From the NCBI RefSeq assembly GCF_900156055.1, contig NZ_FTMQ01000006.1, forward strand, positions 1 to 64,000: DNA of 64,000 nucleotides. Direction: 5' to 3'. Positions 42,849 through 52,833 of this stretch are shown in pieces. The notes below the pieces were generated by a model that ran no database searches, was not told the DNA's origin, and was given only the letters and a program-made list of their open reading frames with translations. Made by a program: the position numbers and the translations under genes. Source of the stretch: Rhizobium sp. RU33A. GTDB taxonomy: Bacteria; Pseudomonadota; Alphaproteobacteria; Rhizobiales; Rhizobiaceae. Position 1 is the stretch's first letter. Each line of letters starts with the position of its first letter.

Positions 42849-42944
42849 TCCACCCTCGATATCCCTTTATGGGACAACTAAAGGCAGCATAGGTGATCCC
42901 GGCTTAATGCGCCATGAACGAAAACCGCCAGGAATCCGGGGCAA

Positions 42945-42978
42945 AAATTAGGGGCCGGCAGATCGCTCTGCCGGCCCC
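42945..42978 (-). terminator. Rho-independent terminator of the chemoreceptor gene
   Basis: A perfect 12-bp stem (42951-42962 with 42967-42978, GGGGCCGGCAGA / TCTGCCGGCCCC, loop TCGC on the plus strand) followed on the minus strand by TAATTTTTGCC. It lies 35 nt beyond the chemoreceptor stop codon. Confidence 0.88.
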
Positions 42979-43012
42979 GGTCTATTGTCTATCCGTGCGT
43001 CAAGCCTGACGC

Positions 43013-44827
43013 TTACGCCGCCCAGCGATGACCCGCTGCCGCCTGCGCAGCGTTCACCTTGAGGCGCGAGAGCAGCTGACGCAGATTGTAGCTCTCTTCC
43101 GCCAGCGCCTGACCGGCGGCCGAGGTTTCCTCGACCATGGCCGCATTCTGCTGCGTCATCTGGTCCATGTGGTTGACCGAGGTATTGATCTCGGCAAGCC
43201 CCGTCGCCTGTTCCTTGGCAGCGGTGGCGATCGTGTTGACGCTCTCGTTGACGCGGTTGACCAGGGCCTCGATCTCGAGAAGCGCCTCGCCGGTGGAGCG
43301 CACTAGGCCAACGCCGGTGTCGACTTCGGCAGCCGATGCGCTGATCAGCGTCTTGATCTCCTTCGCCGCATTGGCAGACCGCTGCGCCAGTTCCCGCACT
43401 TCCTGCGCCACGACCGCAAAGCCACGACCCGCTTCGCCGGCACGTGCCGCCTCGACGCCCGCGTTCAAAGCCAGTAGGTTGGTCTGGAAGGCGATCTCGT
43501 CGATCACGGAGATGATCTGGCTGATCTTCTGCGACGATCCCTCGATCCGGCCCATGGCATCGACAGCGCTGCGGACAATTTCGCCCGAGCGGTTGGCGCT
43601 GGTCTTGGTCTCCGCCACCATCTGACGTGCTTCATTGGCACGTTCGGCCGCCGTGCGAACCGTTGCGGTGATCTCGTCGAGGGCTGCCGCCGTCTCTTCG
43701 AGGGCCGCCGCCTGCTGCTCCGTGCGCTTGGAGAGATTGTTTGTCGCCTCGCTGATGTTGCCGGCGGAGGAGGTCACGACATCGCTCGTCTGGTTGATTG
43801 AGGCAATGACACCGCCGAGCGATTCGACCGCACGGTTGAAGTCGTCGCGCAGCTTTTCGTATTCGGAACCGATCACGCCGATCTGCACGGTGAGATCACC
43901 TTCGGCCAGACGCTCCAGCGCCGAACCCAGCGCATTGATCGCATGGTTCTGCCGCTCGGACGAGCTGCGCAGATTGAGCTCGTTGCGTTCGCGCTCGCCG
44001 TTCAGGCTCGCCTGCTGCTGCGCTTCGCGGTCACGCAGCTCGATGCGTTCGCGCACACTGTCGCGCAGCACGACAAGCGTTTGCGCCATGCCGCCGATTT
44101 CGTCGCGGCGCTCCGTGTCGGCGATCTCCATGTCCACCTTTTCCTCGGCGATACCCTGCATCGAGTCCTTCAGGCGGTTGATCGGCTTCACGACGCTGCG
44201 AACCACGAGATAGGCGCAGATCAGCTTGCCGATCAGCGCAAGCGCGATCAGCATGCCATACTGGATGGCCGTCTGGCGGAAGAGCGCTGCCAGGTCGTCC
44301 GAATAGACGCCAGTGCCGACGACCCAGCCCCAGGGCTGGAAGCCGATGACATGCGACAGCTTCTCGACCGGCTCTTCGAAGCCCGGCTTCGGCCAGTAAT
44401 AGTCGACGAAACCTTCCTGGCCGGCCTTCACGGTATTGACGAATTCGACGAACAGGAACTTGCCGTTCGGATCCTTGTTCTGGCTCAGATCCTTGCCATT
44501 CAGTTCCGGCTTGATCGGATGCATCACCATGGCCGGCTGCATGTCGTTGATCCACATGTAGCCGTCGGGCTCGTAACGCATCGCGCCGATGACGTCTTTG
44601 GCCCGCTCCTGCGCTTCCTCGCGCGTCAACGTGCCTTCCTGCTCCATCTTGTGATACTTGTTCAGGATCGCGACAGAATTATCGTTGATCTGCGCCAGCC
44701 CCATGCGGCGCTCCTGGACCAGCGTGTCATACGATTGGAACAGGCTGTAAGTCAGCGCGCCCACCAGAACCGCCAGAGCCAGTGCGACCAGTGCATAAAG
44801 CCGCACTGACAGAGACACCGATTTCAT
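43013..44827 (-). CDS. Methyl-accepting chemotaxis protein with Cache sensor
   Basis: A 604-residue chemoreceptor. A first membrane helix (about residues 6-27) leads to a periplasmic sCache_2 domain (about 30-185; [39 protein letters not shown]), a second helix (about 190-215), HAMP, and the signalling domain with the hairpin tip [24 protein letters not shown] (cut here: family consensus). It lacks a CheR-tethering pentapeptide at the end. Single-Cache receptors sense small carboxylates. ATG 44827 (GGTGGAG upstream) or 44842 are both possible starts. Confidence 0.9.
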   Translation of the reverse strand: MKSVSLSVRLYALVALALAVLVGALTYSLFQSYDTLVQERRMGLAQINDNSVAILNKYHKMEQEGTLTREEAQERAKDVIGAMRYEPDGYMWINDMQPAMVMHPIKPELNGKDLSQNKDPNGKFLFVEFVNTVKAGQEGFVDYYWPKPGFEEPVEKLSHVIGFQPWGWVVGTGVYSDDLAALFRQTAIQYGMLIALALIGKLICAYLVVRSVVKPINRLKDSMQGIAEEKVDMEIADTERRDEIGGMAQTLVVLRDSVRERIELRDREAQQQASLNGERERNELNLRSSSERQNHAINALGSALERLAEGDLTVQIGVIGSEYEKLRDDFNRAVESLGGVIASINQTSDVVTSSAGNISEATNNLSKRTEQQAAALEETAAALDEITATVRTAAERANEARQMVAETKTSANRSGEIVRSAVDAMGRIEGSSQKISQIISVIDEIAFQTNLLALNAGVEAARAGEAGRGFAVVAQEVRELAQRSANAAKEIKTLISASAAEVDTGVGLVRSTGEALLEIEALVNRVNESVNTIATAAKEQATGLAEINTSVNHMDQMTQQNAAMVEETSAAGQALAEESYNLRQLLSRLKVNAAQAAAGHRWAA

Positions 44828-45004
44828 ATTCTCCACCCCCATTATGATTGGAATGCTAAATTTTGATATTTATCAGTTCTAAACTCCGTAAATGCGGACC
44901 TATCAAATATGACAGGTTCATTTTGACCCGTGAAAATTAGTAGTGGCGCCGTGACGACTTCGGGATCTTTCCTGTGTTGCACACAGAGGAGTCACAGCAG
45001 AATC

Positions 45005-45394
45005 ATGATCGGCAGCACGCAAACACCCACTGGAGAACTGACGCTGAGAACGCTGGCCATGCCGGCAGACGCCAATGCGGCGGGCGATATCTTCGGCGGC
45101 TGGGTCATGGCCCAGATGGACCTTGCCTGCGGCATCCGGGCAGCCGAGCGCGCCCGCGGTCGCGTCGTCACGGCGGCTGTCCAGGAGATGGCCTTTGCCA
45201 TGCCGGTCAAGATCGGCGACACGCTCTGCGTTTACACGGAGATTGCTCGCGTCGGCCGCACGTCCATGACGCTCAAGGTCGAGACCTGGGCCCAGCGCTA
45301 TCTGACCCATGTCATGGAAAAGGTCACCGAAGCGACCTTCGTCATGGTCGCGCTCGATGCTGACGGCAAGCCGACCCCGGTACCCCAGGCCTGA
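45005..45394 (+). CDS. YciA-like acyl-CoA thioesterase
   Basis: A 129-residue hotdog thioesterase: TLRTLAMPADANAAGDIFGG with the catalytic Asp in the FGGWVMAQMDLACGIRA helix, then MAFAMPVKIGDTLCVYTEI and EATFVMVALDADGKP. YciA enzymes hydrolyse a broad range of acyl-CoAs. The ATG at 45005 lies before the family start; AGAGGAG is 13 bases upstream, somewhat far. It converges with the XRE regulator gene, 6 nt away. Confidence 0.87.
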   Translation: MIGSTQTPTGELTLRTLAMPADANAAGDIFGGWVMAQMDLACGIRAAERARGRVVTAAVQEMAFAMPVKIGDTLCVYTEIARVGRTSMTLKVETWAQRYLTHVMEKVTEATFVMVALDADGKPTPVPQA

Positions 45395-45400
45395 CCGGCC

Positions 45401-46168
45401 TCAGCCGGCCATGTTGCGGAAGAAAACTTCGCAGGCTTCGTCCGACGGAAAGAACATCTCGATCTTGATATCGGCCAGCGCGATGTCATCAGCCGTGCCG
45501 AACTGCGTGATCGTCGAGAACATCGGATAGACCTTTCCGCCGAAGCGAAAGCGCACTGCAAGCACCGGCGGCAGGTCGCCACGTCCGCCGTGGTCGACCT
45601 CTCCCGCCTCGCAAGCCAGCGCCTCGGCTGCCTGCTCCAGCACAGCATCGCCGCCAAGATGAGCGCTTTCCAGTCTGAAACGGGCCGCGAGGTGCGCGGC
45701 AACCTCGTGCCAGTTCTCCACCAGTTCGGTGCCCCGTCCGGGCTCCAGCAGAAAGTCGATAAAGCTGTCCCCGTCAGTCAGGCCGAAGCCAGACAACATG
45801 GCATGACCGCTCGCATTGGCATCCATCACGGTCCAGCGGCGATCGAAGACAAAGGCCGGATAGGGCATATGCCCGGCAATCATGTGGGTGATCGCCTTGC
45901 GGATCGGCTCCATGGTCGCGCTGTCCAGCGGCCGGCGGGCATAGACCGCGCGGTAGCCCGCCGCATCCAGCATCAGGTTGCGCTCGGCCCGCGGCACTTC
46001 CAGCGCCTCACCGAGCCGCAGAACCATATGACGGCTCGGCTTCGCCCGCCCCGTTTCAAGAAAGGCGATATGCCGCGCAGAGACATCAGCAACCAGCGCC
46101 AGCTGCAACTGGCTCATTCGCCGCTTGCCGCGCCAGATGCGCAGCTGACCACCAAAATCACTGGTCAT
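45401..46168 (-). CDS. XRE-family regulator with MmyB-like ligand domain
   Basis: A 255-residue regulator. The HTH is at about residues 4-60 (LRIWRGKRRMSQLQLALVAD, then SARHIAFLETGRAKPSRHMV). The rest is an MmyB-type ligand-binding domain (AYPAFVFDRRWTVMDANASG is typical of its PAS-like start). AAGGAG six bases before ATG 46168 sets the start. It is divergent from the small membrane protein gene at 46316, its likely target. Confidence 0.87.
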   Translation of the reverse strand: MTSDFGGQLRIWRGKRRMSQLQLALVADVSARHIAFLETGRAKPSRHMVLRLGEALEVPRAERNLMLDAAGYRAVYARRPLDSATMEPIRKAITHMIAGHMPYPAFVFDRRWTVMDANASGHAMLSGFGLTDGDSFIDFLLEPGRGTELVENWHEVAAHLAARFRLESAHLGGDAVLEQAAEALACEAGEVDHGGRGDLPPVLAVRFRFGGKVYPMFSTITQFGTADDIALADIKIEMFFPSDEACEVFFRNMAG

Positions 46169-46315
46169 GACAGTCTCCTTGTCGCCGTGCCGCTGCGGGC
46201 ACTCCGGAATTTCTGGCACAGAGAGCGCGCGCCGTCACTTACGTCCGGGGTAATTGCGGGGGCTATCGGTCGGCGGCCATGGTCATGTCATCGCAACCGA
46301 AAAGGAAAACTGAAC

Positions 46316-46753
46316 ATGCCCCTTGACTTTGCCGCCACCTGGCTGAAACTCACCAGTCTCTTCATCATTTTACTGGGGCTGCTCGTCGCCCTCGGCGCCC
46401 ATCCGGCCGTCTCGCTGCCGGCAACCCTTCTCGCCGACGCGGTGTTTTGGCCCCTTGACGGCGCCCAGCTTATAGATACCCAGGCGGCCCACGTGCTCGC
46501 CGCCATCGGCGGCGGCGTCATGGTCGGCTGGGGTGTCATGATGTGGCTGATCCTCGACCGCCTGCTGCCAGCCGACCCAAAGCTTACCCGCCTATTGATG
46601 ATCGAGGCGACGTTTGCCTGGTATCTCGTCGACAGCACCGGCTCCTTCGTGTCTGGCGCTGGGGTCAACGTCCTGCTCAACACCATCCTCCTGGCTGCCA
46701 TCGTTCTTCCCGCCTGGCGTCTCGGCACAGGTGAGGTCGCAACGGCAGGCTAG
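46316..46753 (+). CDS. Small integral membrane protein, 145 residues
   Basis: Four hydrophobic segments are visible (about residues 9-30, 55-80, 88-110 and 115-135), with short loops. No family is recognised with certainty. The ATG at 46316 has AAGGA about nine bases upstream. It is divergent from the XRE/MmyB-type regulator and ends in a good terminator, so it forms a single-gene unit probably controlled by that regulator. Confidence 0.75.
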   Translation: MPLDFAATWLKLTSLFIILLGLLVALGAHPAVSLPATLLADAVFWPLDGAQLIDTQAAHVLAAIGGGVMVGWGVMMWLILDRLLPADPKLTRLLMIEATFAWYLVDSTGSFVSGAGVNVLLNTILLAAIVLPAWRLGTGEVATAG

Positions 46754-46784
46754 ACGTTCGAAAGACCGAAAACCGGGCAGGATA

Positions 46785-46816
46785 AGGCGCGGCCCGAGAT
46801 AGGCCGCGCCTGTTTT
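46785..46816 (+). terminator. Rho-independent terminator after the small membrane protein
   Basis: A perfect 10-bp stem (46785-46794 with 46802-46811, AGGCGCGGCC / GGCCGCGCCT, seven-base loop) followed by GTTTT. Its T-run touches the stop codon of the convergent DUF486 gene. Confidence 0.88.
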
Positions 46817-47166
46817 CATCCTCGAAAGACGAAGGCAGCGCCCGCGGCGATCAGGGCGAAGCCGATCGCATGGTTGATGGTCAGGCTCTCCTTCAGAAAG
46901 AAGACCGAGAATCCGGAAAACACGATCAGCGTGATGACCTCCTGAATGGTCTTCAACTGCGCGGCCGAATAGACCTCGGAGCCCATCCGGTTAGCCGGAA
47001 CGGCGAGGCAATATTCGAAGAAGGCGATGCCCCAGCTCGCGACGATCGCGATCCAGAGGGCGGATGTTTTGTATTTAAGGTGCCCGTACCAGGCGAATGT
47101 CATGAAGACATTCGAGAGCGACAGAAGCAGGATCGGCCAGAGAGCGGCGGGAGAGAGGCTCGGCAT
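46816..47166 (-). CDS. DUF486 / DMT-like small membrane protein
   Basis: A 116-residue protein with four hydrophobic segments and the DUF486 features NVFMTFAWYGHLKY, FFEYCLAVPANRMG and KTIQEVITLIVFSGFS. The family resembles half-size drug/metabolite transporters, which usually work as dimers. The substrate is unknown. Confidence 0.88.
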   Translation of the reverse strand: MPSLSPAALWPILLLSLSNVFMTFAWYGHLKYKTSALWIAIVASWGIAFFEYCLAVPANRMGSEVYSAAQLKTIQEVITLIVFSGFSVFFLKESLTINHAIGFALIAAGAAFVFRG

Positions 47167-47485
47167 GGAGAACTCGTGAGATGGAGGGGGAGATGGCGAC
47201 GCCTGAGTCGCCTACACATACCTACATATCAAATCGGCTCGAATATGGGGCGGCGCATTCTCATCCGCGACCGGAAACCTTCGTGCGCGCACGCTCACAA
47301 CCTGAGGACGGAATTCCGACGAGAAAGATCGGGGCCAATGCGCACAAAAGCGACGCGAACTCACATTTCAGCACCACCAAAAAGTTGCCGATGATTTCTA
47401 GTTAAATTGCGCGGAGCCGCGATAACACCCCGTTAAGTCGCTCTTGTTATTGATGTTTTATTGCGATTGGTATGGGTTTTGTCTT
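47167..47485. other. Intergenic, 319 nt, no gene seen
   Basis: Shared upstream region of the DUF486 gene and the GGDEF-EAL gene. No hairpin with a T-run, riboswitch or clear palindrome was recognised. The last 40 nt include a TTG-initiated extension of the GGDEF-EAL frame (from 47444) that I do not favour. Confidence 0.4.
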
Positions 47486-49495
47486 ATGTGGTTGAACGAG
47501 AGCCGAAGCGGCGGAACAGCGCCGACAGTGCTGCAAGCGCAGGTGGCGGACATCGCCGACGGATATCGCTCCACACTCGTCCTGAACCTGATTACACTCA
47601 CCGTCTGCCTGTTCATCCTCCACATCCAGAATGAGGCAGGATGGACAAACTTCGCCTGGTATGTGGTGGCAATCGTCGTTGTCGCCTTCAGGGCCTATGC
47701 CATGAATGCGCTCAATCGGCGCGGCAAGCTGTTGTCGGCGCCGCAGAGCACCCTGACCATTCTCTCGCTCGGCGCGCTCGCCTCAGGCGTGGTCTGGGCC
47801 GCTCTGCCCTGGACCATCGACGACTTCGAACCGCTCGGACGACATGCCCCGCTCTTTCTGATGATGGGCGGCATGGCCGCCGGATCGGTCGTCAAGCAGA
47901 TCGGCTATACGCCGCTCGCCTTGAACTACGCCATCCCGATCCTGCTGTCCCTGATGGTCAATCTGATCGGCAACTGGCGCCTCAATGACGTGCTGGTCGG
48001 TCTCTGCCTCAGCCTGATGATCTTCGTTTTCATCCGCCGCAGCCTCTGGGCGGAGCGCATGTTCGTCAGCAGCCAGGTCGCGCGCCATGAGGCGACCGCA
48101 CTTGCTGACAGTCTGACCCGTGCCAACAGCGACATATTGCGCCAGAACTCGCGCCTCGAGGCCCTCGCGAACCGCGACACGCTGACCGGCCTCGCCAACC
48201 GCATGTTCTTTCACGGGCGCCTCGCGGGCGACATCGCCCGGGCTGCTGTCGTCAAGCAGCAGGTTGCCCTGTTGATCTTCGACGTCGAGCGCTTCCAGTC
48301 GATCAACGATACGCTCGGCCACAGCGCCGGCGATGCTCTGCTGCGTGAGATCGCCGCCCGCATTCTATCGATCGTCGAGGATGGCAGCCTGATCGCCCGT
48401 CTCGGGGGCGATGAATTCGCTGTGGTCGTCAGCGGTCCGGATGCCCTGGATCGCGCCCGCACCCATGCGGCCGCCGTGCTCGAAGCCAGCCGCCGGCCGA
48501 TTCACTGGCACCAGCGCCAGTCCGTCATCGGCCTGAGCGTCGGCCTCGCCGCCTATCCCGATCACGCAGACAATGCCGAAGAATTGCTCGCCTGCGCAGA
48601 CATGGCACTCTACGACGCAAAGCGCACCGATCGCCGCCAGCTGCGGGAGTTCGACCCGGACCTGCGCCGCAATGCAGAGCGCAAACGCATCATCGAGCAG
48701 GACCTCGACCGCGCCATCCAGTCCGGCGCCATCGGCGCCTGGTTCCAGCCCCAGGTCGACCTGACGACACGCCGCATCACCGGCTTCGAGGCGCTGGTCC
48801 GCTGGCAGCATCCGCAGCTCGGCTTCGTGTCACCACCGGAAATCGTCAACGCCGCACGCACTGTGCATCTCTCGGAACAGCTCACGGCAAGCATCGCCCG
48901 CGATGCCTGCCTGCTCGCCCGCCGCCTGCCTGATTTCGGCCTCGGCGACGTGACGGTGGCGCTCAACGTTTCGCCGCGCGAGTTCGCGCTGTATTCCGTG
49001 CCCTGCATGCTGCAACGTGTCACCAGCGCCCATGGCGTGGCGCCTTCGGCACTTGAGATCGAGATCACCGAGGAGGCCATCCTCGATCCCGCACTCGCCG
49101 ACGAGCAGCTGAAGCAGCTCGAACAGGACGGTTACAAGCTCGCCGTCGATGATTTCGGCATGGGCCACTCGTCTCTCGCCTATCTGATCGGCCTGAAGGT
49201 CGACCGCCTGAAAATCGACCGCAGCTTCGTCAAGGACGTCGCCCGCAGCGAGACCAACCAGAAACTGATCTCGGCCATGATCAGCCTCGGCCAGTCCCTC
49301 TCCCTCGACATCGTCGTCGAAGGCGTCGAGACACCCGAAGACGCCGCAATCCTCGCCCGCCTCGGCTGCAGCATCGCCCAGGGCTACCTCTTCGCCCGCC
49401 CCATGCCCGCAAGTGCCCTCGACACCTGGATCGCCGACCACCAGCCGACCGCGCTCAAGCGCAAGACCCGGTCAAAACATCTGTCGGTGGCGTGA
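47486..49495 (+). CDS. GGDEF-EAL protein (cyclic-di-GMP turnover) with membrane N-terminus
   Basis: A 669-residue protein. About five or six hydrophobic segments occupy residues 30-195 as a membrane sensor. The GGDEF domain (about 225-385) has the intact active site LGGDEFAVVV. The EAL domain (about 405-650) has EALVRW, ALNVSPREFA, EITEEAIL, VDDFGMGHSSLAYL, DRLKIDRSFV and VEGVETPEDA, so the metal and catalytic residues appear complete. It may both make and degrade c-di-GMP. ATG 47486 is preferred, though its ribosome site is weak. Confidence 0.88.
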   Translation: MWLNESRSGGTAPTVLQAQVADIADGYRSTLVLNLITLTVCLFILHIQNEAGWTNFAWYVVAIVVVAFRAYAMNALNRRGKLLSAPQSTLTILSLGALASGVVWAALPWTIDDFEPLGRHAPLFLMMGGMAAGSVVKQIGYTPLALNYAIPILLSLMVNLIGNWRLNDVLVGLCLSLMIFVFIRRSLWAERMFVSSQVARHEATALADSLTRANSDILRQNSRLEALANRDTLTGLANRMFFHGRLAGDIARAAVVKQQVALLIFDVERFQSINDTLGHSAGDALLREIAARILSIVEDGSLIARLGGDEFAVVVSGPDALDRARTHAAAVLEASRRPIHWHQRQSVIGLSVGLAAYPDHADNAEELLACADMALYDAKRTDRRQLREFDPDLRRNAERKRIIEQDLDRAIQSGAIGAWFQPQVDLTTRRITGFEALVRWQHPQLGFVSPPEIVNAARTVHLSEQLTASIARDACLLARRLPDFGLGDVTVALNVSPREFALYSVPCMLQRVTSAHGVAPSALEIEITEEAILDPALADEQLKQLEQDGYKLAVDDFGMGHSSLAYLIGLKVDRLKIDRSFVKDVARSETNQKLISAMISLGQSLSLDIVVEGVETPEDAAILARLGCSIAQGYLFARPMPASALDTWIADHQPTALKRKTRSKHLSVA

Positions 49496-49623
49496 TAGTG
49501 CGGCATCTGGCCCGGAATAGCATGCTCTGAAATGATCACGGATGTGCGCACATGCCACGGCAACAGCCAGGGAAAGGCGCGAGCATCCTCCTGCCACAAC
49601 GCTGGCCACAACTCGTGACACCT

Positions 49624-49638
49624 GTTGCGTTTTTGTTC
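49624..49638. promoter_or_regulatory. Probable LexA (SOS) box upstream of uvrB
   Basis: GTTG-N7-GTTC differs at one base from the alphaproteobacterial LexA box GTTC-N7-GTTC. It lies 57-71 bp upstream of the uvrB start codon, where an SOS box of this excision-repair gene is expected. Binding is inferred from the match and position. Confidence 0.45.
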
Positions 49639-49694
49639 TGATTATCCTGGCACCGCCCCTTCCCTTTGCCGGCGCGGTTCTCCATATTCCGGGC

Positions 49695-52600
49695 ATGGCC
49701 AAGTCTCCCAAATCCTCCGCCCCCTCTGATAGTTTCGAGGAAGCCCCGCAAGCCCCGTTCGAAGGCGCGCCGCTGTCCGGCTCGGTTTCGGATTGGGTCA
49801 AGCAATTGGAGGCGGAAGCCGAGGCCTCGACCGTCGAGAGCCAGCGGGAACTGGCGTCGAAAGCGGGCAAGCACCGCAAGAAGATCGAGATCGAAGCCCG
49901 CCGCCACGCGGAAAAGGTGGCGCTGGAGAAAGCCAAGCCAACAACCGCGAAAAACACGACCTCGACAAAGACCTCCCGCGGCGTATCGATCGGTGCCTCC
50001 AATGACCCGAAGACCCGCGCCGCCGCCGGCCTCAATCCGATCGCCGGCATGGACGTCTCGCTCGAAGAGGCCGAATCGCTGGCCACCGGTGCCGTCACTG
50101 CCACCGTCGAGGCCCTCACCGCCCTGATCGAAAGCGGCAATCCGCTGTTCAAGAACGGCGAGCTGTGGATGCCGCACCGGCCGGCCCGCCCGCAAAAGTC
50201 CGAAGGCGGCGTGCCGATCCGCATGGCCTCCGATTTCGAGCCCGCCGGCGACCAACCGACCGCCATCCGCGACCTTGTCGAGGGCCTCTCCAATGACGAC
50301 CGCACCCAGGTCCTGCTCGGCGTCACCGGCTCCGGCAAGACCTTCACCATGGCCAAGGTCATCGAGGCCACCCAGCGCCCCGCCGTCATCCTCGCGCCGA
50401 ACAAGACGCTGGCCGCCCAGCTCTATTCCGAGTTCAAGAACTTCTTCCCCGACAATGCGGTCGAATATTTCGTCTCCTACTACGATTACTACCAGCCGGA
50501 AGCCTATGTGCCGCGCTCGGATACCTTCATCGAGAAGGAATCGTCGATCAACGAACAGATCGACCGCATGCGCCACGCCGCCACCCGCGCCATCCTCGAG
50601 CGCGACGACTGCATCATCGTCGCCTCCGTCTCCTGCATCTATGGTATCGGCTCGGTCGAAACCTACACCGCCATGACCTTCCAGATGTCGGTCGGCGACC
50701 GCATCGACCAGCGCCAGCTGCTCGCCGACCTCGTCGCCCAGCAATACAAGCGCCAGGACATCAATTTCGTCCGCGGCTCCTTCCGCGTCCGTGGCGACAC
50801 CATCGAACTCTTCCCCGCCCACCTGGAAGATGCCGCCTGGCGCATCACCCTCTTCGGCGACGAGATCGAGAGCATCACCGAATTCGACCCGCTCACCGGC
50901 AAGAAGACCGGCGACATGAAGACGGTGAAGATCTACGCCAACAGCCACTATGTGACGCCTAGGCCTGCCCTGAATGGCGCGATCAAGTCGATCAAGGAGG
51001 AGCTGAAAATGCGCCTCGCCGAGCTCGAAAAGGGCGGCCGCCTGCTGGAGGCCCAGCGCCTGGAACAGCGGACGAAATACGATATCGAAATGCTCGAGGC
51101 GACCGGCTCCTGCGCTGGCATCGAGAACTATTCGCGTTACCTCACCGGCCGCAAGCCCGGCGAGCCGCCACCGACGCTGTTCGAATACATCCCCGACAAC
51201 GCCCTTCTGTTCATCGACGAAAGCCACGTCTCCGTCTCCCAGATCGGCGGCATGTACAGAGGCGACTTCCGCCGCAAGGCGACGCTGGCCGAATACGGCT
51301 TCCGCCTGCCCTCCTGCATGGACAACCGTCCCTTGCGCTTCGAGGAATGGGACGCCATGCGCCCCCAGACCGTCGCCGTCTCCGCCACCCCCGGCAACTG
51401 GGAAATGGAACAGGCGGGCGGCGTCTTCGCCGAACAGGTCATCCGACCCACAGGCCTGATCGACCCGCCGGTCGAAATCCGCCCGGCCAAGTCCCAGGTC
51501 GACGACGTGCTCGGCGAAATCAGGGAAACGGCGCTCAAGGGCTACCGCACCCTCGTCACCGTGCTCACCAAGCGCATGGCCGAAGACCTCACCGAATATC
51601 TGCATGAACAGGGCGTGCGCGTCCGCTACATGCACTCGGACATCGACACGCTGGAGCGCATCGAGATCATCCGCGATCTTCGCCTCGGCGCCTTCGACGT
51701 GCTCGTCGGCATCAACCTGCTTCGCGAAGGCCTCGACATCCCCGAATGCGGCTTCGTCGCCATCCTCGATGCCGACAAGGAAGGCTTTTTGCGCTCGGAA
51801 ACGTCCCTTGTTCAGACGATTGGTCGTGCAGCCAGAAACGTCGACGGCAAGGTCATCCTCTATGCCGACCAGATCACCGGCTCGATGCAGCGCGCCATGG
51901 ACGAGACGTCCCGCCGCCGCGAAAAGCAGATGGCCTACAACACCGAACACGGCATCACGCCGGAGTCCGTCAAGGCCCGCATCTCCGACATCCTCGACAG
52001 CGTCTACGAGCGCGACCACGTCCGCGCCGATATCTCCGGCGTCTCCGGCAAGGGCTTCGCCGATGGCGGCCACCTCGTCGGCAACAACCTCCAGGCCCAT
52101 CTCAACGCGCTCGAAAAAGACATGCGCAACGCCGCCGCCGACCTCGACTTCGAAAAGGCCGCCCGCCTGCGCGACGAAATCAAACGCCTCAAGGCCGTCG
52201 AACTCGCCGCCATGGACGACCCGATCGCCAAGCAAGAGGCGAAGGCAGTGGAGAGCGGTGGAGGAAGCCGCAAGGCCGCCGCAAGCACAACCAACTCCCT
52301 CCCCCCTGTGGGGAGGGTTGGGGAGGGGTCTGTTGACCAACCCCGCATCTCCCCCTCCGGCCGTAACAAGTCGGGCACCCCCGAGGGCAAGGGCAGCTAT
52401 TTCTCCAAACCCAGCCTCGACGACATGGGCCCCGGCACCGAAGGCGCCGTGCCTATGCCGAAATCCGGCCCGGAAAGCTCCTATTTCCGCAAGAACACTC
52501 TCGACGAAATGACCGTCGGCCGCACCGAAAAGCCGGTGACCGGCAAGCTGCCGGAAAAGCCGGAGGCCCCTCCTTCTCCCCGTTCACGGGGAGAAGATGC

Positions 52601-52739
52601 CCGAAGGGCGGATGAGGGACAACCCGACGACCCCCGCCCCATCATCCGCGCCCGCGCCGGCGCCGGCTCCTACGAGGATCCGGGCGACGGCAAGCGCAAG
52701 GCAAGGACAAAGGGCAAAACGGGGCGACCGGGGCGGTGA
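49695..52739 (+). CDS. uvrB: UvrABC system protein B, with extended and repeat-bearing ends
   Basis: A 1014-residue excision-repair helicase; E. coli UvrB has 673. A charged Ala/Lys/Glu-rich extension fills about residues 1-175, as in other alphaproteobacteria. The core starts [19 protein letters not shown] (about 180), with Walker A GVTGSGKT (about 210), beta-hairpin [17 protein letters not shown], and the helicase motif near [21 protein letters not shown]. The UVR domain ([19 protein letters not shown]) is near residue 800. After it, the tail contains two palindromic repeats in frame. The start at 49695 suits a candidate SOS box upstream. Confidence 0.93.
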   Translation: MAKSPKSSAPSDSFEEAPQAPFEGAPLSGSVSDWVKQLEAEAEASTVESQRELASKAGKHRKKIEIEARRHAEKVALEKAKPTTAKNTTSTKTSRGVSIGASNDPKTRAAAGLNPIAGMDVSLEEAESLATGAVTATVEALTALIESGNPLFKNGELWMPHRPARPQKSEGGVPIRMASDFEPAGDQPTAIRDLVEGLSNDDRTQVLLGVTGSGKTFTMAKVIEATQRPAVILAPNKTLAAQLYSEFKNFFPDNAVEYFVSYYDYYQPEAYVPRSDTFIEKESSINEQIDRMRHAATRAILERDDCIIVASVSCIYGIGSVETYTAMTFQMSVGDRIDQRQLLADLVAQQYKRQDINFVRGSFRVRGDTIELFPAHLEDAAWRITLFGDEIESITEFDPLTGKKTGDMKTVKIYANSHYVTPRPALNGAIKSIKEELKMRLAELEKGGRLLEAQRLEQRTKYDIEMLEATGSCAGIENYSRYLTGRKPGEPPPTLFEYIPDNALLFIDESHVSVSQIGGMYRGDFRRKATLAEYGFRLPSCMDNRPLRFEEWDAMRPQTVAVSATPGNWEMEQAGGVFAEQVIRPTGLIDPPVEIRPAKSQVDDVLGEIRETALKGYRTLVTVLTKRMAEDLTEYLHEQGVRVRYMHSDIDTLERIEIIRDLRLGAFDVLVGINLLREGLDIPECGFVAILDADKEGFLRSETSLVQTIGRAARNVDGKVILYADQITGSMQRAMDETSRRREKQMAYNTEHGITPESVKARISDILDSVYERDHVRADISGVSGKGFADGGHLVGNNLQAHLNALEKDMRNAAADLDFEKAARLRDEIKRLKAVELAAMDDPIAKQEAKAVESGGGSRKAAASTTNSLPPVGRVGEGSVDQPRISPSGRNKSGTPEGKGSYFSKPSLDDMGPGTEGAVPMPKSGPESSYFRKNTLDEMTVGRTEKPVTGKLPEKPEAPPSPRSRGEDARRADEGQPDDPRPIIRARAGAGSYEDPGDGKRKARTKGKTGRPGR
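52295..52330. repeat. Palindromic repeat, CCCTCCCC-TTGTGGGGAGGG family, copy 2, within uvrB
   Basis: CTCCCTCCCCCCTGTGGGGA followed by GGGTTGGGGAGGGGTC, the same unit as at 38958-38993. It is translated in frame in the C-terminal tail of UvrB ([14 protein letters not shown]). The frame is not broken. Confidence 0.75.
52572..52618. repeat. Palindromic repeat, CTTCTCCCCGT-ACGGGGAGAAG family, within uvrB
   Basis: An 11-bp stem (52573-52583 with 52586-52596) followed by GATGCCCGAAGGGCGGATGA, a layout I know as a common rhizobial intergenic repeat. Here it is translated in frame as [19 protein letters not shown] in the UvrB tail. Confidence 0.75.
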
Positions 52740-52833
52740 TTTGTTTCTCTGACGTAAGCGGACAAAGCTCGAATATATTGGATAAGAAAAATTTCTTTTT
52801 GCCCATATTGAGGTGTGAAAAATCACAAAGCCT

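Noticed and set aside
41742-42881. 379-codon plus-strand open frame
   Set aside because: Antisense to the lipoprotein gene, whose signal peptide and lipobox are clear; the frame is Arg/Pro-rich with no domain.
49536-52340. 934-codon minus-strand open frame opposite uvrB
   Set aside because: It is a shadow of uvrB caused by high GC third positions; composition is His/Asp/Val/Gly-rich without domains, and uvrB is certain.
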